A stretch of 64,000 nucleotides of DNA, from assembly GCA_023213315.1 (NCBI GenBank), contig JAKCPI010004326.1:36271-100270 (forward strand), read 5' to 3'. Origin of the DNA: Euborellia annulipes. Its lineage: Eukaryota; Arthropoda; Insecta; Dermaptera; Anisolabididae. Below the pieces are notes generated by a model. The model worked only from the letters and a program-made list of their open reading frames with translations. It had not been told where the DNA came from and ran no database searches. Positions 12,363-22,439 of this stretch are shown here, piece after piece; the stretch's first letter is position 1; every line of letters starts with the position of its first letter. Made by a program: the position numbers and the translations under genes.

Positions 12363-13225
12363 TAATAAAGGGAGATAAAAGAGGTGAAGAGGTTAGAGGG
12401 GACCACCACAACTGGTGGCAAGATAGTATTTTTCATTGATTGGAGCACCAGGTAGTGGATTATGAGCATAATTGCCGGTCCCCACAATTTGGCATGATGT
12501 TAAGGCCGTATATTTAAATTTATAACAGAGAGAGATAAAAGACGTGAAGGGGTTAAAGGGGACCACCGCAGTTGGCGGCAAGATAGTATTTTTCATTGAT
12601 TGGGATACCAGCTAGTGGATTATGAACATAATTGCCGGCCCCCACAATTTGGCATGGTGTTAAAGCCGTATATTTAAATTTATAACAGAGAGTGTTAAAA
12701 GAGGTGAAGGGGTTAGAGGGGACCACCGCAGTTGGCGGCAAGATAGTATTTTTCATTGGTTGGGATACCAGCTAGTGGATTATGAGCATAATTGCCGGTC
12801 CCCACAATTTGGCATGATGTTAAGGCCGTATATTTAAATTTATAACAAAGAGAGAGAAAAGAGGTAAAGGGGTTAGAGAGGACCACCGCAGCTGGCGGCA
12901 AGATAGTATTTTTCATTGATTGGGATACCAGCTAGTGGATTATGAACATAATTGCCGGTCCCCACAATTTGGCATGATGTTAAAGCCGTATATTTAAATT
13001 TATAACAAAGAGAGAGATAAAAGAGGTGAAGGGGTTAGAGGGGACCACCGCAGTTGGCGGCAAGATAGTATTTTTCATTGATTGGGATACCAGGTAGTGG
13101 ATTATGAACATAATTGCCGGTCCCCACAATTTGGCATGGTGTTAAAGCCGTATATTTAAATTTATAACAAAGAGAGAGAAAAGAGATGAAGGGGTTAGAG
13201 GGGACCACCACAACTGGTGGCAAGA
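12363..13225 (-). repeat. Tandem array of ~160-bp units, reversed half
   Basis: The complement marker GGCAAGATAGTA recurs near 12418, 12578, 12738, 12898, 13060 and 13220. The first unit carries the same TTATTATA-type variant as the last forward units, so the turn occurred inside a variant unit. Confidence 0.95.
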
Positions 13226-13699
13226 TAGTACTTCTCAGGGGACTCTAGAGGATCCCCTCAGTTGCTGACAAGACAGTTTTTTCATTGTTTGAGGTTTTAA
13301 GTACTCGAATTTGACCATAATTGCAAATCTTCACATCATCTTAGCATGCACTCCATTGATTTCCTATGGGGTGGGGGTAAAAAAAAAATTGGACCAAAAA
13401 TTGGCCCGGCAAGATCCGGATCCTTATTCTGGGAGCTATTCTTAGCCCAAATCCATTGTCAGAATTCGGTCCTCAAATTTTGCATACTCAACTACCTCCA
13501 GCGCCTGGTCTAATAAATAAGTCGTACATTTTTCATTCTCGATAGAAAAAAAGAGTGTTAAATTAAATTTTATGTTCATATAAAACATTTGGTATTGGAT
13601 ATCATTTTCTGCCTTCGGGCTGACATCAAAGTTTTAAAAATATTTCTAGGATATTTACGTATATACTATATAAAGACATGTTTTAGATAATATCGAATA

Positions 13700-13765
13700 A
13701 TTAGTTATTTTCAGACCATGTTGCGAAAACCACTTTTTTGAATTCAGAGGGTTCAAAAAGTGTAC
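13700..13765. repeat. Short R-family fragment
   Basis: It carries the R text CAGACCATGTTGCGAAAACC and ACTTTTTTGAATTCAG only. The rest of the repeat is not present. Confidence 0.6.
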
Positions 13766-14508
13766 ATTTTTTAAATTGATTTTTATTAATTAAAGAGAAC
13801 TCCTGGGAAGGGGACACCATTAAGCCATGCCCCATCTGATATCTAGGTTCATTTCCTAAGCAATTAGTACCAACTCACATGAGTAAGTACCAACCCTTAA
13901 ATCCTAAAGGCATGCAGGCACCGTAAAGGTACACTGTCATAAAAGAACACCTAATGAGGAAGCCACTTAGCGCTCAGATCATTTTAAATGAGGATATTAA
14001 GTGTAAAAATTCTTTTATGTCTTAATAAATCAAAAGGAATGGAAAAGGGCGATCATAACTCAATATTTTTTTAAGATTATTTTATTATTTATGAGAATTC
14101 CTATCTCTAATTTTATATGAGTAAAAACTAACTTCGAATACTTTACTTAATCTAAAAAAAAAAGTTAAAGTGAAAGATGTGTTTGAAAAAGTGATATTTC
14201 ACCAAGTCTTGGCGCTCTCAAGGGGCATCCTTCTATATATACAGGCGTATGTATTCAATATAATTCTTAATAAAAATATACCTGAGGAAACTGAGAAATA
14301 TAAAATACAGGTATTTATAAAAAAAAAAAAATAGATTCCATTTTACGAATATAAAAATGATATATAGATGAGCATATTAAAAAAATGTCAGAAATATTTA
14401 ATAAGATGTGCACTTTTTGAAAAAGCTTATTTCCTTAGAGAGAGGGGCAGTTTTAGAAGGATAGGGTGGAGTGTACGAACTAGAAAATACTGCATGGGAA
14501 TTATATAA

Positions 14509-14610
14509 GTGAAAAGGATAGTATCGCTCAGATTTGATTGATACAAATAAAATAAGCTCGAGTTTATTTTATTTGTATCAATCAAATCCGAGCTATACTA
14601 TCCTTTTCAC
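14509..14610. repeat. 102-bp near-perfect palindrome
   Basis: GTGAAAAGGATAGTAT at the left is mirrored by ATACTATCCTTTTCAC at the right, with a centre near AAGCTCGAGTTT. The TAGGG-class MITE at 14611 is inserted exactly at its right end. Confidence 0.92.
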
Positions 14611-15071
14611 TAGGGCTGGACGGTAAACCGGTAAAAATTTTTTACCGAAAACGCGGTAACGAACCTCTAATTCGGAAAAACCGGTTTTTCTCGAAAGTCG
14701 GTAAAAACCGACTTACGGTAAAAAAAATGCTCCGCGGCGGCAAACTTTGGTTCCGCGGGCGGCAAAAAATTGGCGACTCTAAAAAAAAAGGTAAAATATT
14801 TTTCCGAACGGGAAAAAATTTTGGTTCCGCGAAAAAAAATGTTCCGCGGCGGCAAACCTTGGTTCCGCGGGCGGCAAAAAATTGGTGTCCCTAAAAAAAA
14901 GGTAAAATATTTTTTCGAACGGAGGAAAAAATTTTGGTTCCGCGAAAAGAAAAAATGTTCCGCCTCCAACTGCCTCGGTACGCCTCTGCGGTTTTTACCG
15001 ACTTTCGAGAAAAACCGGTTTTTTTCTCATTATCGAGGTCGGTAATGAAAATCCATTACCGTCCAGCCCTA
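14611..15071. mobile_element. hAT-like MITE, TAGGGCTGG class, TSD CTTTTCAC
   Basis: The ends TAGGGCTGGACGGTAA and TTACCGTCCAGCCCTA are inverted, and the element is flanked by an 8-bp direct repeat CTTTTCAC (14603-14610 and 15072-15079). The interior has repeated GGTTCCGCGG and AAAACCGGTTTTT blocks. It is 461 bp and noncoding. Confidence 0.9.
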
Positions 15072-15079
15072 CTTTTCAC

Positions 15080-16000
15080 TACGATAATGTTTCAACAAGA
15101 GCCTACGGTAGAAAGCCTAAATAGGAATTATACCTATAAATTGACGTTTATCACAATAAATAAAAATAAATAAATCCTTCGATTATCTTATTCAAAATAG
15201 GTTGATTAAAAGACCATGATGGGAAATAAGTCTATTAGATTAAAAAGGCTGATTTTAAAAATTAAAAAAGCATTGACTAGGTTTCTTTTTTTTTAGGTTT
15301 GACTTTAGCCATACCTTTCTTTATTTATATTTACTAGGTTTCATTACTTTTAATAATAGGCTATGTTTAAAATTTCACTATAATTAAAAGTCAAAGTATT
15401 TGGGCTGAATCACAGGCTGTGAGATTAAAATTTATTTACAATTGTAATAAATTATATATGCGGTACCTGACTCTACTGTATATCCTAAATATCGAAATAT
15501 TAAAAATCTATGTGGCTTCAAATGCCGAAAAAAGGTAGCAAAGCGAAGGGAAAAATAATGGTGTCATAGCTAAATATTAGTAATTGTAGATGACAAATAA
15601 TTTTTTAAAGTTTTACAAATATTAAATAAAAACTTAAATTTAATTTGATATTATTTCGCGTAGAGCCGAATATAATAATAATTAAAAAGTTTAAAATAAA
15701 ATACGTAAGCAATTTATTTTGCCAGACAGGTAGATAGGAAGAAAGAATTATAATGAAATCAAAGATTTGTTTGCATTTTCTATTTTTTTCTCTCTTTACA
15801 TCAACAAGTTATGTTGATGTCATATGCGTCATATAGCCTCTATTTCTTCTCCTACACCGTTACTTGTAAATTATTTTTTTTTTAAAGGCACGTTAAAAGC
15901 TAGAGATCTGAAATTTTTTATATAGGACTACTTTGTAAACAAAATTCGATGGAGTATTTCATTTGAAGATTAGGTAGGAAGAGTGAAAATACTGTAGATA
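15080..16000. other. AT-rich DNA, nothing recognised
   Basis: No gene or repeat was recognised here, nor in 13770-14500 (with a mixed-composition patch at 13800-13980), 16690-17185, 18440-18690, 18870-19190 and 19805-20410. An (AAT)n tract lies at about 20035-20052. Confidence 0.55.
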
Positions 16001-16014
16001 TTAAGTTTTGCTAA

Positions 16015-16289
16015 GCCCACGGGGCTTGGAGTAGTTGGTAGCGTGTCTACCTTCTATACCGAACGTCGCGGGTTCGGACCCCAGGCAGTCCGATAATTTT
16101 ATTTAAGGCATTTGGATACCAAATGACTTAAATAAAAATGCCTGGACCCCAATATGTATAATAATCATTAACGGATATCGTTTAAAGTCTTAAATGGCCT
16201 AAGTTGCCGAAAAGACTGGGTGAATGAGTGTGTGAATGTGAGCGTGAATGAGAAAAAAGTGTGAATGTTTAAAAAAAAAAAAAAAAAAA
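16015..16289 (+). mobile_element. SINE A, full-length copy with TSD
   Basis: A tRNA-like head (A box near GGAGTAGTTGGTAGCGTG, B box GGGTTCGGACCCC) is followed by a body, the core TTAAATGGCCTAAGTTGCCG, a GTGTGAATGTGAG-rich 3' part and a poly-A tail. The direct repeat AAGTTTTGCTAA flanks it (16003-16014 and 16290-16301). This is the reference copy for the family in the window. Confidence 0.93.
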
Positions 16290-16647
16290 AAGTTTTGCTA
16301 AAATCTCCTCAAAATTAGTTTGCCTGTCCTTACAATGAATAAATATGGCAATTAAATATGTATGTAATTTCATCAAAGTGTAAGTGGCCTCATAGAAAAA
16401 GAAGCGTCATTTGGAGGGGCATTTGACCCTTTCCCCAGAGGCTTCTGATTGTTTTAAAATTTTATCTCATTCTAATTAAAATATTTAGAAATATTCATAA
16501 AAATTATACTAAATAGATTTTTAGTTTTTTATAACAAAGGAATTTTTTATTAATGAATATTTTGAGGTATGTCTTTGTGGCTGGAATCAAAAAAAAAATT
16601 CTAAGACATATGCAGCCAAAATTATTATTTTTATTGTATCGTTCCAG

Positions 16648-16690
16648 GCTGACGTTTCGGCCAACGGTTTAGGCCATCTTCTGAGCCGGA
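16648..16690 (-). ncRNA. Hammerhead-like motif, retroelement end
   Basis: The minus strand reads CAGAAGATGGCC, then a hairpin loop, then GGCCGAAACGTC with GGCT/AGCC closing. It matches a hammerhead layout except that core position 4 is A instead of U. It probably marks the decayed end of a Penelope-like element. Confidence 0.4.
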
Positions 16691-17189
16691 GGCGAGAATA
16701 AATGAAAATTTAAAATTTCAGCGACACACATAAACGGAGAGCTCATAAGGGCAAGGAAAGCCTAATTAAGTTTGATTTTAAAGGTAGGCTATTGATCGCA
16801 TTAATGAAAGAGATTTATATTTCCCTTATTCAAACTTGATATACAATACTAAATAAATAATTGAAAAAATACTATTATAATACTTTAATTATAATTCACC
16901 GTTATAGAGAGAAATTGTTTTTGTTATCAATAAATGCAGCAACCGGAATATGATAATAAATAAAATCATATGTCATCTGGGATTTATTTTCAAAGGAAAT
17001 GAAATATTATTTTGGAGTAATTCGTAAACGGAAATTAAAATAAATTGAGAGTAGAATATTGACATTCAAAATTGGAAAAGAATTGTGGAGCTGTTTTTTT
17101 TTTTTTTTTTTTTTTTTCTAAAGAAGTATAGAGCAACAGTTTGAGTTTGAAGCGTTCGGTTTAGTATTAAACTAAAGTTGATATTAATT

Positions 17190-17438
17190 GGACCCTGTTA
17201 CGCAATGGTGTGTCAAAGACCAAAAAATTCAAAAATGAGTTAAGCACGGAATATTGTTTCAAATGCTTTAATTAATAGTATTTTTTATGAAATATGTCCT
17301 AAAAAAATTTCTATTTAATGTTACTTGCACAATTGACAAGAAAAATTATATATGATCCAATGTAAACAAAAAACTTTATTGTTGATTTTCTCAAAACTCG
17401 ATGTTTGGTCTTTGACACACCATTGCATAACTGGGTCC
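17190..17438 (-). mobile_element. GGACCC MITE, copy 2
   Basis: The same terminal inverted repeat as copy 1 is seen (GGACCCTGTTACGCAATGG and its complement), flanked by a 4-bp AATT duplication. Internal text is reversed relative to 4811-5066. It is 249 bp. Confidence 0.87.
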
Positions 17439-17753
17439 AATTAGGTATAGGTTTGTTTGTAAAAGATGGTATTTTTTTCAATCAACTCTCAAATAGACTG
17501 TTGTTAGGCAGTAAATATATTGTTTAAGATAGCAAATTTGCTTGCTCACTTAGGAGGTTGCGACTCTAGCAGGCGTCTAGATTTTTCAGTTTAACAGCTC
17601 TTTTTTTTAAACCTTATTACATGTTCTACTCAGCTACTAGTTAATATCAATGTTGAGAAAAGTAGATTTATAGCTGAATGTAAGATGTTGATGAGTAACA
17701 GGGAGAAGGAAAGAAAAGCAGCTAGCATTTATTTCATTTATGTAAGGCTCATT

Positions 17754-17950
17754 AGGCTGACGTTTCGGTCTAGGTCGAGATCATCTTCAGAACTATAACA
17801 TAACAAGGATAAGGGAAAATTTTAAAATTACAATTTCATTTTTAACATGTTAGTATTCATAGGTAATGAAATTGTATAATAATTTTAAAATTTGCCCTCA
17901 TCCTTGCTATGTTATAGTTTTGAAGATGGTCTCGACCGAAACGATGGCCT
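17754..17950. repeat. Inverted pair of hammerhead-like retroelement ends
   Basis: The minus strand at 17754-17791 reads CTGAAGATGATCTCG, a short loop, and GACCGAAACGTCAGCC. The core CUGANGA..GAAA..GUC is complete. The plus strand at 17918-17950 holds a mutated version TTGAAGATGGTCTCGACCGA. Between them lie AT-rich inverted arms with GTTATGTTATAG-type text. Confidence 0.5.
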
Positions 17951-17959
17951 GATTAAATA

Positions 17960-18440
17960 AAATTTTATTTTCTTCATCCTGCTACTGATCGTCAACATTA
18001 ATATTATTATTTGAAATTCCTATCGGGATCCCCGTTTATTTATCCGAAGACACACCTCAAATCCAACCAGCCTCTGGCTCACCCCATGAAGTTACATTTG
18101 TAAGTTCCTATAGTATTTTGTAACTATTTTTCCTAACTCTAACTCCTCCTTTTGCGTTCATTTCTAGCTAGTGAACTAACCCTTATTTCTGGTACCACCC
18201 GGTTCCTTTATCCAACCTCTTCTATGCTAGGGAAGATGTCCTAGTTGAGGAGGGACTCCCTCAGCACCGGCGCGTAGCCTGCTCCTTTCGAAGAATGCAT
18301 CACTGAGAGGGTACCTTCTTTACGTCCCTTCCACAGGACGAGATGTCACAGCAACTCCCTCTCCTCGTAGAGTTGCCTGGGGGCTATTGCGAATTCCAAT
18401 ATTCCAATCTTTTGCCAAGCCGAAATCCTAGCCCACTATA
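17960..18440 (+). repeat. Dispersed repeat, possibly a Penelope-like leader
   Basis: This less AT-rich stretch directly follows the hammerhead-like inverted repeat at 17754-17950, and part of it (18135-18335) recurs inverted at 1-200. In Penelope-like elements a ribozyme is followed by leader sequence, so the order fits such an element. No reverse transcriptase or GIY-YIG coding was seen. Confidence 0.4.
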
Positions 18441-18689
18441 CCAGTGAGCCTCCTCCACATTAATAGGCCTACTGTATTAATATCTTTTGTTTATATGAAA
18501 ATGATGAAAAGTTTAATACAAAAATAATTTAATTTCACTGGAAATAATTCTTTTCGACCTCAGTGAATTTAAAAATAAGTTTTTACTATTTTTACCCTTG
18601 GACTAATGTTTTATAGACAAGATTTTCTAGAGAAATTTGTTTCTTTTTTAATGTTTTTAAGAATAACTTTTCAAGAAAAGAGAGGAATC

Positions 18690-18870
18690 AATCTACTGTA
18701 GTTGTCTAAGCAACGTCTGGTTCTCCTTTGATGGTGTAGCAAACAAGGGCCGGTTGTCACAAGAAAGCAAAGGAACAACCTATGGCTGGTTGTTGGTTAT
18801 CGCCAAGGCTGGACAGGGCCGGTTGCCCACGCAGCCAACAACAAACGATAGAGGTTGTCGGACTCAGTGA
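18690..18870. promoter_or_regulatory. GC-richer island with an RFX X-box-like site
   Basis: GTTGTCTAAGCAAC at 18711-18724 fits the X-box pattern RYYNYY-N2-RRNRAC. It sits at the start of a GC-rich block full of GGTTG and CAACC motifs. A second island at 26930-27060 has a near-identical site. This may be a promoter or a repeat; no coding sequence was recognised. Confidence 0.3.
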
Positions 18871-19190
18871 CTGACTTTCTTTCAAATTGAAATTGTGAGT
18901 GTGGGTCTTACGAATGAGAGGAAACCATTCTTTAATAAATGAATGTCAACTCATTTAGAATTTAGAAGCTTCTCTTATTTCTATTCAACGCATTCAACTT
19001 GGTAAAAACTTTTGTTTTAATTAATTTCGGAAGAGTTTGCAATTCTTTGTTCTTTGAAAACAATAATATTAATAATATATTGAATATATAAATAAATGGA
19101 ATATATGTATTAAAGAATGCAACAATCAGAGAAATTTCAATGAAATTAAGAAAGAAAGTTTATCTTTTTATTACTTAATGTGATATTTAA

Positions 19191-19803
19191 AAAATCTGGT
19201 GTGATGGTCGCACAGCACATAACTTTCTATTACTTTTGCTAAAAGAAAGCTGTGTTCTGTGCTCGTCACACCATATTTTGTGTGTCGACGTATATTTAGT
19301 TTCCGGCGATATTTTAAAATTTTTTTTTAAATTTCATTAAGGTCTTTTTCAGCAACGAAGGCCATTTAGACCCCCTCTCTATATATTTCAAATGGAATGG
19401 TAGCCAATCCAATTGAAATAGATTGTCGCGTGAGACGGGATGCGAACCCGTGGCCCTTGGTGCAATGACCAGCACGCTATCCCCTAAACCAAAGCCCGAG
19501 GGAGAATTCAAGATGTAATATTCATAAACATGGGAAAATATTTAAATTTTGTTACCATGGCATGAATCTCTCCTATCTTTCCTATGAAGTACAAGAGTAA
19601 AGTGTGCTTTAAAAGATTTCAAAATGAGAATAAACATTTTAAGGAGCATCTAAAAAATAAAGGACTTTTTTAATCAAAATTATTGGAGCGAATTTCGAGA
19701 ATATCCGAAAAAAAGAAATGAAAAAGTGCATCTGTAAAGTTGCTTTTTTCGTTCTTGAGATATTTTGTTCACAGACAGACCATGTTGAGAAAACCACTTT
19801 TTG
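19191..19803 (-). repeat. R-family copy interrupted by SINE B
   Basis: It has the terminal hairpin at 19191-19279, then GTCGACGTATATTTAGTTTC. SINE B is inserted at about 19335-19510, after which R resumes with GTTACCATGG, GAACAAAATATCTC on the complement, and CAGACCATG. The outer GAGAAAGTAAAA end is missing. Confidence 0.8.
19335..19510 (-). mobile_element. SINE B copy
   Basis: The core GAAGGCCATTTAGA and the body GGTAGCCAATCCAATTGAAA are seen. The tRNA-like head GGGACGGG/GCGAACCC block is present, with AAGCCCGAGG at the outer end. It is nested in the R copy. Confidence 0.85.
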
Positions 19804-20415
19804 GCCTATTCACTTGTTGGCCGGTCTTCCCCCCCTTTGGTCCGTACCTAATTGGGGAAGATCATCCCTATCATTTAAAAAATTTTAATAATAAAAATGA
19901 TTTATAATTTAGTTTCGCTAAAATTGAGTCAAGAAATTGCATTAGCAATTATTCATCATTAATTTAAAATATGTATTTCTAGATGAAATCTAAATTGACA
20001 ATTTTTTTTTTTTGTAAATAACGAAAGCTTTTATAATAATAATAATAATAATAGAACAGCTGTTTCGGAAGTTGCAACAGTTTGTTCCCATTTCCGAGTA
20101 TTAATCAATGGCACATGCTATAAAAAATACCATCATGCAAGGGTCATTGGAGGCCTAGGAATTTTAAATTAGAAGGGGAAATAGGTGTACATAGCGCGTT
20201 TTTTTTTTTTTTTTTTTGTGATCGCAAGAGGCAAATGGGCACATACTTTTTCACAAAATAAATATTAAAATAAACTGCAATTTTGATCGAAAAATTTAAT
20301 ACTCTGATATACTGTAGTATTATTTTATTTTATTTATTGGTTTATTGTTAAATGTTAAACTTCTAGCGTATATGAAAAGTTTCAGATATTACTACTAGGG
20401 TCAACGAATTCAAAA

Positions 20416-20483
20416 TAAATCTGGTGTGACGCACCATCGGTAATTAAAAGTTGTGTTCTGTGCCTATCACACCAGATTTTTTT
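20416..20483. repeat. Solo R hairpin
   Basis: AAATCTGGTGTGAC pairs with GTCACACCAGATTT-type text (here ATCACACCAGATTT) around a shortened loop. Only the hairpin of the R family is present here, with no adjoining R body. Confidence 0.8.
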
Positions 20484-20809
20484 ATTTCCTACATCCATTC
20501 AGCCACCAGTCATTGGGCTAACATAAATAGAAGAATTTTTTAAAGTCATTTCGTCATGTTAGGTCATATAGACTTTAAACCGTTTATACTAGTTATATTA
20601 CGATACAAATTATAACTTCTATTTATTTACACCATTTGGTATTTAAATAATTTAAATATTCATCGGACTGCCTGAGATCCGAAGCCACTCTAGGCTTTTA
20701 TTAATATTAACAATTGTCAACATCTCTAAAGGAAGGGGGGGGGAGAGGTTGCAGAACGGTACATTATAATTGAAAATGTAAAGTTTATAAACTTAAAAAA
20801 AATGTTTAT

Positions 20810-20975
20810 ATTTTGTTAGCATGGCAACTTTTTCTTTCCTACAAGAGTAAAGTGTATTTCAAACAATTTTGAGGGCAAAATGAGAATATATATTACAGAA
20901 TTTTAAACAGCATCTAAAAAGTAATTGAATTAAGAATTTAAATCAAAATTTTGAAAATATTTTGTCCTTTGTTTT
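20810..20975 (-). repeat. R-family internal fragment
   Basis: It holds the landmarks ATATTTTGTTAGCATGGCA, CAAGAGTAAAGTGT and GAGAATATA. It ends where the hAT-like MITE at 20985 begins. Confidence 0.7.
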
Positions 20976-20984
20976 ACCTAAAAG

Positions 20985-21267
20985 CAGTGGCGGAACCAGA
21001 GGAGTATCCTCGGGGGGGGGGGGGGGGGGGGAATCTGGTGTGACTGGTCGCACAGCACACAATTTTTTCTTATTATCGGTAATTTAAAGGTGCATTCTGT
21101 AGTTGTTTACCAGAATACATATACAAATCAAATTTTTAAGTATTAGTTTTTAAAATTTTATATTAAAAATACAATTTTTTACACAAAAAAAAATTTTCTC
21201 AAATCTCGGGGGGGGGGGGGGGAAGTTAATTACTCCCTTTACCCTGCCCCCTTTTTATCCGCCCTTG
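20985..21267. mobile_element. hAT-like MITE with G-run, TSD CCTAAAAG
   Basis: It starts CAGTGGCGGA and ends TCCGCCCTTG, and is flanked by CCTAAAAG (20977-20984 and 21268-21275). A run of about 20 G follows the left end. Just inside lies a version of the R hairpin text (AATCTGGTGTGACTGG). Confidence 0.92.
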
Positions 21268-21691
21268 CCTAAAAGTAACATGGTTGTTAGTAAGTGACAA
21301 AAGTTACTGACCCACGGTGTAATAATTTATACTGCTAGTAATTTGAAAATGATAAAAATTCCGAGTATGAATAGAAAATGAAGGTGTATGCGATCAATAG
21401 CAAATTGATTAATGACTTTCTATTAACTAATTTTTTTTATTTGCTCACTTTCCTGACGTTGTCTGAGTTTGTTTTTTATTCAAAATGCTCGGTGTATCTA
21501 TCTAAGAAATCAATTTAGAATTAGATCTCGAATTATTGATAGATTTTTTTTTTTAATTTTCTAAAGTTTATTAATTTATAATAATTAAAAAAGAGATAAC
21601 TCCATTTGTGTTTTTTTTACTGAGAGAGTATAAGAAAATAAAGATGTAAGGGTTAAGGCTTAATAAAAAGAACCTTTTTGATGTTAAATGA

Positions 21692-22390
21692 AATGTTTTT
21701 TACTTTCTCTTACCTCTATATATATGTTAATATATATAGAGAGAGAAAGTATTGGATTCATGTCAAAAATTCGATGTCGAGATTTTGATGGATCTTCACG
21801 TTTTGAGGTACGCTGAATCCAAAAAAGTGGTTTTCGCGACATGGTCTGTCTGTGTGTCTGTGTGTGTGTCTGTGTATGTGTCTGTGAACAAAATATCTCA
21901 AGAACGAAAAGAGCTAGGAGGTTGAAATTGTATATTTAAGTTAGGCACCCCCCTGGGACGTGACACGAAGCTTTTGAACAAAATTGGCCAAAGAGTACTA
22001 GTACTTTACTGATGCACTTTTTCAGTTTTTTTCGATTTTCTCTAAATTTGCTCCAACGATTTTTTTTTAAATTCAAAAATCAATTATTTTTTAGATTCTC
22101 TTTAAAATGTATATTCTTATTTTGTGATTGAAATCTTCTGAAGACCACTTTACTCTTGTACTCCATAGAAAAGATAGGAGAAATGGTTGCCATGTTACCA
22201 AAATATAAATATTTTCACATTCTTATAAATTTTACATCTTGAAAATCGAATGTACTCTATGGTCGGAAACTAAATACAGGTCGACACAAAAAATCTGGTG
22301 TGACAAGCACAGAACAAAACTTTCGATTACCGAAGGTAAGAGAAAGTTGTGTGCTGTGCGCCAGTCACAACAGATTTTTTTTTTTTTATC
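21692..22390 (+). repeat. R-family repeat, full-length copy
   Basis: This is a complete copy from TTTTTACTTTCTCTTACC to the terminal hairpin at 22291-22381. It is a good reference for the ~690-bp family. It has no open frame of note. Confidence 0.88.
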
Positions 22391-22439
22391 CTAAACAAAA
22401 TAAATTTTAAATTAAAAAACCCGGTGTTTTTTATTGGGT

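Larger units (their letters stand above)
10809..13507. mobile_element. 2.7-kb palindromic element with inverted ~160-bp repeat arrays
   Basis: The ends are inverted copies beginning GGGCGCTGGAGGTAGTTGAG at left and its complement at right (AGGCGC). Arms of about 285 bp (10809-11094 and 13226-13507) are followed by head-to-tail ~160-bp units: eight to the left of the centre and six reversed units to the right. The switch lies near 12360. The layout resembles Foldback-type transposons, which have long inverted repeats made of tandem units. Each unit has a 60-67 codon open frame, but 160 is not a multiple of 3, so coding is unlikely. No transposase and no target duplication were seen. Confidence 0.88.

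Noticed and set aside
11103..13223. Series of 60-136 codon open frames with nearly identical proteins
   Set aside because: They are translations of the 160-bp tandem repeat in rotating frames on both strands. The unit length is not divisible by 3 and no known domain is seen.
10809..13507. CRISPR-like array
   Set aside because: The units are contiguous 160-bp tandem repeats without spacers, and the DNA is eukaryotic.
14667..15045. Overlapping 79-100 codon frames with repeated RKK and FFF patterns
   Set aside because: They lie within the TAGGG-class MITE and reflect its internal GGTTCCGCGG repeats.
21692..22390. R family as a Helitron
   Set aside because: There is no TC start or CTRR end after the hairpin, and the hairpin is far longer than the usual Helitron terminal hairpin.
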